DNA of 19,955 nucleotides. It comes from Paramacrobiotus metropolitanus. Lineage: Eukaryota; Tardigrada; Eutardigrada; Parachela; Macrobiotidae. This document shows, one piece after another, positions 9,609-16,364 of the stretch. The notes beneath the pieces are model-generated. The model had not been told where the DNA came from, did not search any database, and worked only from the letters and a program-made list of their open reading frames with translations. Location of the stretch: positions 1-19,955 of the forward strand of contig NW_026570676.1 in assembly GCF_019649055.1 (NCBI RefSeq), in the 5' to 3' direction. Made by a program: the position numbers and the translations under genes. The first letter of the stretch is position 1, and each line of letters starts with the position of its first letter.

Positions 9609-10156
9609 ATATCAAGATGGGCACAATGAAGGTTATCGTAAACGGCAAGGAGACCGAACAGCATGTCGCCGATTGCAGCTTTGGCCATGTGGGGCAAGAC
9701 GCAGATTTAGTTGTGGATGGGGTTATGGAACGACTAGAGGCAATCGAGCCAGAGAAGAACAACACCACCAGCGTAAATCTGGTAATCCGGGCAAGCAAGG
9801 ACGGGCGTATTGAGAGAGAGCCAATTATCACGCTCACTCAGCTGAAAGCTACGGGCGGCCGTCCTAAATACGTTCCCCGATCGAAAAATACAGATAACGA
9901 CAAGAAAAGCCAGAAGATGAAGGAGAAGGCTGAACGACCTGGCGCTGAAGTGAGCGCTACTGAACCGGATGCTATCGATAAATTACTGCAGCAGGTTGAG
10001 CGCGAAAAGGACATTATGGACAACTGCAAAGCGCTGGTAAATACGCTGAAGGCTCGAGCGACCATGGATGCTAAACATATCGCGTATATCCGTGAGGCTT
10101 TGGAACAGCGTCTTGCGAACTTGAAAACTGCGAAGGAGAATCTGGATCTGGACTAA
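9609..10156 (+). CDS. gene B exon 2: coiled-coil C-terminal part
   Basis: After the acceptor the frame gives IKMGTMKVIVNGKETEQ, a short beta-rich region, and a basic linker (RPKYVPRSKNTDNDKKSQKMKEK). A C-terminal helix of about 65 residues with heptad-like leucines follows (IDKLLQQVEREKDIMDNCK through LEQRLANLKTAKENL), so a dimerising coiled coil is likely. The reading frame extends back to an ATG at 9548 inside the predicted intron. If the intron is not removed, translation could start at 9548 or at 9615 and this would be a separate protein. Spliced with exon 1, the gene has 411 codons with the TGA at codon 160. Not recognised. Confidence 0.65.
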
Positions 10157-10531
10157 GCAGCAGTTGTAATATATCTGATAATTTCCCGCGGCTGTCTGAT
10201 AATTTTATTCCAAAATTCGGCCGACTGTTATTTCTTCCGTTTAATCTCACTCTTGTTGGTTTAATAATTCTCATTCATACAGATTCTCGTATAGTCGTTA
10301 ATTGTGCTGGTCGGACAGATCTTAAATTGGAGATTAATTTTGGATTTTTACTTGAAAAGTGCTGTCATGGATTAATAAGAAAGTACAGTCAGATATGTAT
10401 GTTGATTCCGATGAAACATAGCCGAAAAGCACTGAATAATTTTTCTGAATTCCACAGTGCGCTCATATCAGTAAAAACTATTGTAATATTCCCAAGTCAG
10501 AGCAAACGCATAAAATGCATCACCAAATTAT
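10157..10531. other. 3' flank of gene B, no gene
   Basis: AT-rich sequence between gene B and the tRNA-like array. An 11-base direct repeat, TCTGATAATTT, occurs at 10174-10184 and 10195-10205, separated by a short GC patch (CCCGCGGCTG). No AATAAA is seen close to the stop. A 68-codon frame at 10327-10533 has no protein-like features. Confidence 0.45.
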
Positions 10532-10642
10532 AAAAAGAATGTAAGGAAAACTGTAACGATCGCAAAATTTGTATTCACACAGGATTGAACCTTGCATCTA
10601 GGTGGACAACTAAATCCTGCTCTTGCCCATACGCTAGCATGG
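10532..10642 (-). ncRNA. tRNA-like unit 1
   Basis: The B box AGGTTCAATCCT (complement of 10580-10591) fits the consensus well. The A-box-like TAGCGTATGGGC is the complement of 10625-10636. The T-run trailer is the complement of 10532-10547 and contains CCTTACATTCTTTTT. An inverted repeat CAGGATT / AATCCTG encloses the middle part. It is the most distant copy of the array on this side. Confidence 0.5.
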
Positions 10643-10827
10643 CTATACCACATTTCACTTTAATTTGGCAATCACTAGGGGCGCTGTACTACGAAAATTC
10701 ACAATATAATAAAAATTCACCACTGAAGCAGCTGCTAAGTGTTAAGATTTCACCGTTACCATGGCCATAAAATTCATTCCGTCAACGGTAATATTCGCAT
10801 TAGGGTACCCACAAAAATATCAGCGCG

Positions 10828-10942
10828 AAAAAGTAAGGTTTCAGAAAATGCATATTAGTTGTAGGGGACTCGAACCCGCAACCTTCATTGCACCTGTTGT
10901 TGTGGTTCAACAGTTCAGTGCACTACGCCACTACAATCTGCG
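10828..10942 (-). ncRNA. tRNA-like unit 2
   Basis: The A box TGGCGTAGTGC is the complement of 10920-10930 and the B box GGTTCGAGTCC the complement of 10866-10876. The ends pair as an acceptor-like stem TTGTAG / CTACAA, and the middle holds a stem TGTTG / CAACA with an 8-base loop, so a partial cloverleaf is possible. The trailer AAACCTTACTTTTT ends at the T-run 10832-10828. It is closest in sequence to unit 5. The spacing and loop sizes do not fit a standard tRNA, so I do not assign an anticodon. Confidence 0.6.
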
Positions 10943-11038
10943 GAGTTAAACTTTAACTTCGCTCGTCGGGAGTGAACGTAAAATTAGCGATCTCGACGCC
11001 AACATAATACTGCATATAGATTTAAAAATATAAAACCG

Positions 11039-11150
11039 AAAAAGAGGGTTTTAAATTAAACGGATTAACTTTTAGGATTTCGAACGCTAGACTTTGTAAG
11101 AAGCGGGTCGGTATGGATTGTCAGTCTAGCCACTACGCCACAAGGTGCTC
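11039..11150 (-). ncRNA. tRNA-like unit 3
   Basis: It has the best A box, TGGCGTAGTGG (complement of 11130-11140), and the B box CGTTCGAAATCC (complement of 11075-11086), with 54-55 bases between their starts. GCTAGACT and AGTCTAGC form an 8-bp stem around the middle that replaces a normal anticodon arm. The trailer AAACCCTCTTTTTCGG follows. Confidence 0.55.
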
Positions 11151-11272
11151 TACGCCTTAGCCGAGTTAGATTCAACACCGGAAGCGCCATGTCGTGTATA
11201 TGTAACCTGACTGCAATAGGGCAGCAAACCATTAACTCTTCATCCCACAAAGGCACAAAAATATAGGGCAGA

Positions 11273-11390
11273 AAAAATGTAGTTTTTTAAACATGCAGCA
11301 TGCAACCCTGAGATTAAGACTAGCCGTTTAGGAGGTAGTACATGAGGCGAATGGCCATCATTCATAGCCACTGAACTACGAAGTCATTCG
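11273..11390 (-). ncRNA. tRNA-like unit 4
   Basis: The A box TAGTTCAGTGG is the complement of 11368-11378. The B box is decayed (GGGTTGCATGC, complement of 11299-11309). The trailer AAAACTACATTTTTTC is kept. It is probably a weak or inactive copy. Confidence 0.4.
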
Positions 11391-11530
11391 AATACAGACA
11401 CAAACGGCCAAGTGCAATGTTAACCATTGAGTGTGTATACAATTTTACGCCCAGCTCTTTGAATTTAATTCTGACATTCTGGAAACTATTGTCAATACTT
11501 TTCCCAAGACGATAACAAGAATATAAAACG

Positions 11531-11650
11531 AAAAAAAGTAAGTTTGTCAAAATTGCAAATTAGCTGTAAGGGACTTGAACCCGCAACCGTTTCATTTCCC
11601 CATTGCTGCAGTTCAACGGTGCAAAGCACTATACTACGCTGTCCTACGAC
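11531..11650 (-). ncRNA. tRNA-like unit 5
   Basis: The A box TAGTATAGTGC is the complement of 11626-11636 and the B box GGTTCAAGTCC the complement of 11571-11581. The trailer AAACTTACTTTTTTT ends in seven T (11537-11531). It shares long stretches with unit 2, including the string GGTTGCGGGTTC before and across the B box, and the 5' flank. Confidence 0.6.
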
Positions 11651-11743
11651 AGTCATTTTTGAATTTGCTCATCGGAGAGGAACGTAAAATTACAACGGTC
11701 AACGGCAATGCATATTCGATGTCATTACAACAAAATAAAATCC

Positions 11744-11860
11744 AAAAAGGAAGGTTTAAAGAAATGTGCATTACTTATGGGGGTTTCGAACCCAAGGCCC
11801 TAAACTGACTGAGTCGTAGCGGAGACAAGACGGGCAACCACTACACTACGAAGTCTCACG
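11744..11860 (-). ncRNA. tRNA-like unit 6
   Basis: The A box TAGTGTAGTGG is the complement of 11838-11848 and the B box GGTTCGAAACCC the complement of 11781-11792. GGGTTCGAAACCC forms a T-arm-like stem. The trailer AAACCTTCCTTTTTGG follows. CTACGA pairs with TCGTAG near the 5' end in an alternative fold. Confidence 0.55.
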
Positions 11861-11984
11861 GCAACATAACGAAATCCGCACGGTAAGGGCTGTACAAATA
11901 TGTGCCGCTCGTTGAAAATTAATAAGGAATTAACGGTATCACACCGAATGTGTAAGTACAACCAATTGCAAAAATTTAGACACG

Positions 11985-12108
11985 AAAAAGAAGGTTCTAT
12001 GAAAACGCTTTTTGATTTTTAGGGATTGGAACCCAGGACCAGCAACAGGTAAACGGATTCGCCTGGTATTGTCCACTTTACTGGACCACTCGCCTACGAG
12101 GGTGATTG
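11985..12108 (-). ncRNA. tRNA-like unit 7
   Basis: The A box TAGGCGAGTGG (complement of 12086-12096) is of the type seen in Ser/Leu tRNAs. The B box is GGTTCCAATCCC (complement of 12022-12033), with a GGG/CCC T-stem. The trailer GAACCTTCTTTTTCG follows. Confidence 0.5.
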
Positions 12109-12232
12109 ACCAAAATAATACTAATAACACAGCTTGCAGTATTCATTCTGGCACCTCTCAACAGCGATTCACCCAATATTCCCCATATTAAGTCCCACTA
12201 ATAAAAATATAACGATTCATGAAATAAAAACC

Positions 12233-12335
12233 AAAAAAAAGAGGGACATTTACAAAATCGCGTTTTTATGTAGACTAGAACCTCCGACCTCCAATGACGA
12301 AGCAACGGAAGCCTCTACTATACTAGCGGGGTCGC
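12233..12335 (-). ncRNA. tRNA-like unit 8, degenerate
   Basis: The B-box-like GAGGTTCTAGTCT is the complement of 12272-12284. The A-box-like TAGTATAGTAG (complement of 12315-12325) lies closer than in the other units. The trailer GTCCCTCTTTTTTTT ends in eight T. It is probably a decayed end copy of the array. Confidence 0.35.
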
Positions 12336-12879
12336 TCTACGTAAAATATTGGAAAAACGTTAGCACCAAAAACGTACACAAACACTAGGCAATAGTGAAT
12401 GTGCCAGAGACCTACCCGCCTAAGTGACCAGCTACTTGCAAACCAACACAATGTCCCAACGGAAGTGTAGTCTCGTGTGGTCGTGCGTTACACTGTTCAG
12501 AATTTACCAACAAACGGCACAGACGGTGACTACTTAGACTTTATTGAACTCGCAACTCGCACAGTAACTAAACAACAAGGACGCCTTGCAAAATGAAACG
12601 CAAGAACCATAATGTACCAGCTAAAGAGTGTACAACCCGTGTGGCAAAACACAATCTAAATAAAGGGGAAAACTAACCGTAAACCATAAAAATACAAGAT
12701 AAAACGATACACTAAATCTACAATATGAGATCTCAGAAGAGACATGAGCGTACGAAAAAGATGAAGGCAAAGGAGATCATACGAGTAAAGCACTGTTTCA
12801 AGCATTTCGCACAAAATACCAGACGTTCTAACAATAGTGGGCAAAATCAGCCTGCACAAATCCACCAGATGATACTACA
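12336..12879. other. spacer downstream of gene C, no gene
   Basis: AT-rich, no gene or further tRNA-like unit seen. On the minus strand an AATAAA (complement of 12540-12545) lies about 335 bases after the stop of gene C and could be its poly(A) signal. Confidence 0.4.
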
Positions 12880-13108
12880 TTAAGGAATCTTAGGAGGGAG
12901 CTTGGAGACGGCCTCCTTGACAGCAATTCTCCCACGCTCGAAACGCTGCTGGGCTTCAGTGCGTTCGGCCATCTTCTGAGCGACTGTCTCCGTCCATGTG
13001 GAGACACGGTTCTCCAGCGCCTGCTTGGCCGCTTTCTTCCTCTCGCTTGCCGGAGGAGTCATGATAAGGCGAACGATTGGGAGCAAATCACGAATTCCGC
13101 AAATAAAG
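12880..13108 (-). CDS. gene C last exon or separate small protein
   Basis: This GC-richer segment encodes a compact, charged helical sequence: MTPPASERKKAAKQALENRV, then a helix rich in Glu, Lys, Arg and Ala, ending in KLPPKIP. Alone, from the ATG at 13062, it would be 60 aa. On the minus strand a pyrimidine-rich acceptor (CTCTGCTGCCTTAAG, AG at 13110-13109) would join it in frame, phase 2, to the donor at the end of the preceding exon. The segment's composition against its AT-rich surroundings supports coding; the splice model is an inference. A helical, probably coiled-coil tail would resemble the end of gene B. Confidence 0.45.
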
Positions 13109-13706
13109 CTTAAGGCAGCAGAGTTAGCGGAATTAGATCACAGTAATCGTAAATAATTAAATTTAAATAAAAACTCATACTGGGATACATTCAGGATAGG
13201 AGTTTGACAGCCGCCCACGCTGGCGACCGCATACTTCGTAACCAGCGAAGTCCACTAACACACGGCCTACGGCAGAGCGTGTGTATTGCAACAACACTTC
13301 TTAGCACCGTCAGCAATTTCGCTAGAGTGTGTATATTAAACGAATATACGCTCGACAATTTACCGCTTTCAACACGCAACATCGTAACTTCCACAGGCTT
13401 TTAATTCCTTTTTACAAAATACTTAAAGCCTATAAAATTACGGATCATTCCATCAGTACAAAATTCATGGAAAATAGAGCCATAACTGTAGGCTCGATCA
13501 CAACTGGAGGAATAGCAAAACAACACTCATTTAAACATTGAAAACGCGGCAGCTGTAAAATTATACTGGATTAAGCGTGCCACACTGAGACATCATAAAG
13601 AAATAACGCAGAAAAGGCAGGGAACAACACGAGATTTAAACAAAAGGGCCATCAATCATCTGGCGTGCTTTAAGGATACGAACGGCCGATCGGCAAAAAT
13701 CCTCAC
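13109..13706 (-). other. possible intron of gene C (598 bp)
   Basis: The donor AA|GTGAGG at 13706 overlaps the stop of the preceding open frame (AAG-TGA), and the acceptor is at 13110-13109. The interior includes a GC-richer patch (13200-13400), a hairpin ACACACG / CGTGTGT (near 13258-13284), and a 20-base string at 13180-13199 that is identical to part of the retrotransposon pol tail. If the intron is not used, this is simply a spacer with no gene. Confidence 0.35.
13180..13199. repeat. 20-base exact copy of a pol-tail segment (copy 1)
   Basis: This string is identical to 16852-16871 and in the same orientation. Outside these 20 bases the two places do not match. On the minus strand it is followed by GTATGAGT, which resembles a splice donor. 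Confidence 0.7.
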
Positions 13707-14494
13707 TTCCAGTAGTTGTGGGGAATGCCACGCAGAGAGTGGCGCTGCACAACGATGTGCTTACGTTTCTTCTTCGGTTTCTGATCAGAGCCGAAGTCTT
13801 CATCCACCCACAGCATGTCCACAGGCAAGAATTCCATCGGGTCCTTAAAATCCAGCTTGTGCTGTGCCCACCAGTCATCTACATCTAAGTCTGGCTCCTT
13901 CCAGTCCTCAAGATTGCCAGATCCCCAGATATTTGGAACAGGCTCGTCATCATCCAAGGTGTACAAAATACGGCCACACGAACCCGGGCCATTATTCTCA
14001 CACTCCACACAACAAAGTTCTTCTTCCATCACTCGCTTGTTGTGTTCCATCATGCGCTGATGACGCTCACGCGGAGTTTCCGGCGGGTTGAATAAGGATG
14101 GTAAACCAAATTCCTTGCGCAGGCGTTCGGATGCTTCACGAAGGATAGGAGTGTCGGGATACAGAATGAAACCGATCTTCAAGTAATACATCTGCATTTC
14201 CGACGCACCAACATTCTCGATCTCTAAAGCCACGTGAGCCTCAAAATCCAATGGCTCGGGTTCTACAAAATTCAAAGCCATGATTTCCGAATTAGAGAGC
14301 CTGCACAGTTCTCTGATAGAAATATATGGAGCATCCAGCGAACGCCAAAAGTGCACAAACTCAAAAATGTGCTCCTGGTTCGCCAAAACGTAAGTAACAG
14401 AATCAGAAAATTTCACGAACTTACGGCGTTTCTTCTCATCTTGCTCAGCACAAATCATACGCCCGCACTCAGATTTGTAAAATTCCATCTCCAT
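13707..14494 (-). CDS. gene C main exon: PYNPDA-family relative with NLS
   Basis: The start is taken at the ATG at 14494 (MEMEFYKSECGRM); 263 aa if it ends at the TGA 13703. The frame is open to an ATG at 14665, but the added 57 residues are mostly Leu/Phe/Val/Ala from T-rich sequence and look untranslated or intronic. The middle resembles gene D: YYLKIGF (103-109), LRKEFG (125-130) and NP (136-137) against YLRVDF, LRRNYG and NP, and both continue to an N-x(3,4)-EEL helix. A cysteine cluster (C161, C162, C165, C173) could bind metal. The C-terminal part is acidic and Trp-rich and then has PKKKRK (240-245), a classic nuclear-localisation signal. Function unknown. It lies in the same direction as gene D. 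Confidence 0.65.
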
Positions 14495-15091
14495 GTATGA
14501 AAGAGCAGAGATTAAAACCAAAACAAATGACGGCAAAAGTCTGAAGAATTTAAAAGCTGCAGCTAAAAATGTAAAAAGCAAGACTAAACAGGAAAACCGC
14601 TGACACACTGCAGCTGAGCAGACCGGAAACAGCTGTGCACTATGTGACTGCCACTGCCCTAACATTTAACGACACACGGGCGGTTGCCACGATACCAATT
14701 TCGTGCGTGTTACAACATGAAGAACTGGAATTTCTCATCCAGATTAGCGTTTCTATAACGGAGTTTTCTTAAGGTTCTATCTTAGGTTTGAATTTTTACG
14801 GAATCGCGGTTTCTAACAAGACACATTGCTGTTATTACTTGGATTTATTTAAAAACGACAAATCCGAATCCCCGAGTCTAAAGGTAAGCTACAAAACAGT
14901 TCAATTTATAGCGGAGCGGGCTATGCCATAAAACCAGCTATAAAACTAAAAATAAAAAATGCTGTAAAACAGTTTATAACTAAAAGGACAATTCCGTCTG
15001 TATAAAATAGTACGTTGCTATTGCAAAAATAAGAACTGGAAGGACAAAACAGTCGAAGAACCAATTCGGATATTGTTTTTACAGAACGCAG
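14495..15091. other. spacer between genes D and C
   Basis: AT-rich with no gene. The part nearest gene C (14495-14665) is open on the minus strand but encodes only a hydrophobic, T-driven stretch. It probably contains the gene C promoter or 5' UTR. No clear promoter element is seen. Confidence 0.4.
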
Positions 15092-15940
15092 TTACACAGC
15101 AGCGTCCATGTTGTCATCGTCGTCATCACGGCGTGGACGGTGGCGTTTGGCGATCGAAGCATCCAGTTTACCCGGGCCACGCTTCTCCTGTCCTTCATGT
15201 AACAGCCAACGACTTTGTTGCAATTGCTGCTGTTGTTGGGATGACGAGCGCGGGTCCGCTGCATTCAGACGATCGAAATAACGCTGCTCTGCTTCCAAGC
15301 GGTGGTCCTCGTCAATATTGGAAACCAATTCCTCGATATGCTGATTATACGCGTCCACGAGCGTAACAACGGCACCATGGTCTCCCGTTTCCCCCGGGAC
15401 ATAATCCAACGCGGTGAGAAACTCGACAGGATTGCGCACCACATTGATGCCGTAGTTCCGACGGAGTTCGCAAACAATTTGCCCGATGAGCCATCCTTGG
15501 CGGAAGTCCACCCGCAGGTAACGTAACAATGCATAGTGTGCGTCCTTTGACAAATCTAGAGTGTGAACAAAGCGGTTGTATTTGTCCAACGTCATCTCCG
15601 ATCCATTATGGTAAATCTTGCCGCGGAAACGCAATCGAGTTTCGGGATGCAGCTCCACATAATCGGCGTCCGGATTGTAGGGACAATTAATCAAACCAGA
15701 CGGGGGAATATAACTCTTTCCTCCACGAGCATAGTCATGCGGAGACGGACGAAGGCCACAATCCACCATGCGATGGGACCATTCAAATGTCGGTTCTGGC
15801 CATCCGACGTGAGGATCAGGATACATTGGCGACTGAACATCGGGCAAGACATCTGCCAAAACCTGCACCGAATCTTCCGAGGAACTCGTAGTATCCTCAT
15901 GCATGAAGGAATGATGTGCTGGCACTTTCGGGCGATACAT
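15092..15940 (-). CDS. gene D: PYNPDA-family protein, 282 aa
   Basis: A single open exon from the ATG at 15940 to the TAA at 15092. The N-terminal ~80 residues are acidic and Pro/Ser-rich. Then comes LINCPYNPDADYVELHP with PYNPDA at 87-92, matching ILYAPYNPDA in gene A. The helical core at about 115-205 has YLRVDFRQGWLI (141-152), LRRNYG (159-164), RNPVEF (169-174) and NQHIEEL (199-205), shared in pattern with genes A and C. The tail has a Gln run (235-242), a basic stretch KRHRPRR (265-271) likely to act as a nuclear signal, and five aspartates. No known domain recognised. It lies just downstream of the gypsy pol region on the same strand, so an accessory gene of the element is possible, but the paralogues A and C lie outside it. 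Confidence 0.75.
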   Translation of the reverse strand: MYRPKVPAHHSFMHEDTTSSSEDSVQVLADVLPDVQSPMYPDPHVGWPEPTFEWSHRMVDCGLRPSPHDYARGGKSYIPPSGLINCPYNPDADYVELHPETRLRFRGKIYHNGSEMTLDKYNRFVHTLDLSKDAHYALLRYLRVDFRQGWLIGQIVCELRRNYGINVVRNPVEFLTALDYVPGETGDHGAVVTLVDAYNQHIEELVSNIDEDHRLEAEQRYFDRLNAADPRSSSQQQQQLQQSRWLLHEGQEKRGPGKLDASIAKRHRPRRDDDDDNMDAAV

Positions 15941-16269
15941 TATCAGAAATTGTTAGGCGTAAAATCAGTGTAGAAAAGGAGCAAATTCGCACAAGACCAA
16001 GAGCGAATTAATGAATGACACTGATCTTTGCAGGTAAAAATCGCATTTGCGGCCAGCTAAAAGCAGCTTTTCCACGCAGGTGATATGCCGAAAGAGCAAC
16101 GAACGCTACTACGTCATCGCGGACTGTCCAATGGCGACTACGCGCACACTCCATCTGTACGTACAGCCAATTTTGGGAATTTTCCAGACAGCTTTGATGC
16201 ATTGAAGGTAAAATTTCAATCCTTAAAGTTGAAAAATAAAATAAAAACAAAATAAATGTACAAATTTAC
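15941..16269. other. spacer between the pol remnant and gene D
   Basis: No gene is seen; an 80-codon minus frame (16008-16250) has no protein-like pattern. It holds a CCAAT box (GTCCAATGG near 16126) and an A-rich stretch at 16228-16257. A small GC hairpin follows at 16270-16283 (CGGCCGCTCGGCC). An LTR could lie here, but I found no matching copy within the window. Confidence 0.3.
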
Positions 16270-16364
16270 ACGGCCGCTCGGCCTTTTAATCCAGGTTACA
16301 TAAGGTACAGATCCGGCAAAATTTCGCTAAATCAGACTTCATTTCAGGCCAGAAAAACCGAAGG
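16270..16364 (-). pseudogene. pol: out-of-frame rest of the second H2C2-like module
   Basis: One base off the main frame, minus-strand translation gives RFFWPEMKSDLAKFCRICTL and then a stop shortly after. This supplies the WP motif and cysteine pair expected after H401 and H406 of the preceding frame. The switch lies at an A6 run (16364-16369) and needs a -1 step. It is either a one-base deletion or, less likely, a frameshift site. Confidence 0.55.

Larger units (their letters stand above)
10532..12335 (-). repeat. tandem array of about eight diverged tRNA-like units
   Basis: On the minus strand, eight segments spaced 210-287 bases apart each show an A-box-like motif (best TGGCGTAGTGG), a B-box-like motif (GGTTCRANTCC) 30-55 bases later, and then a conserved trailer ending in a run of at least five T (AAACCTTACTTTTTCG type). 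Conservation continues past the T-run (TTTTATATTTTTG). The 5' flanks are also related in some copies: GTCGGGAGTGAACGTAAAATTA near 10967 resembles the flank near 11672. This points to local duplication of a whole DNA unit. The array lies between the convergent genes B and C. Confidence 0.75.

Noticed and set aside
10828-12108. Calling the units true tRNA genes with named anticodons
   Set aside because: Acceptor and anticodon stems do not fit standard lengths, and loops are of the wrong size in the units I tried to fold by eye.
10532-12335. CRISPR array
   Set aside because: The repeats are diverged, 100 bases or more long and contain pol III motifs; the spacers are irregular. The window is eukaryotic.
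14495-14665. Hydrophobic N-terminal extension of gene C as a signal anchor or membrane segment
   Set aside because: It comes from T-rich sequence, the downstream protein is acidic with a nuclear signal, and genes A and B show the same kind of T-rich stretch just before their coding parts. An ATG at 14494 is a better start.
15941-16269. 3' LTR of the gypsy element
   Set aside because: No matching second copy, TG...CA ends or polypurine tract could be identified within the window.
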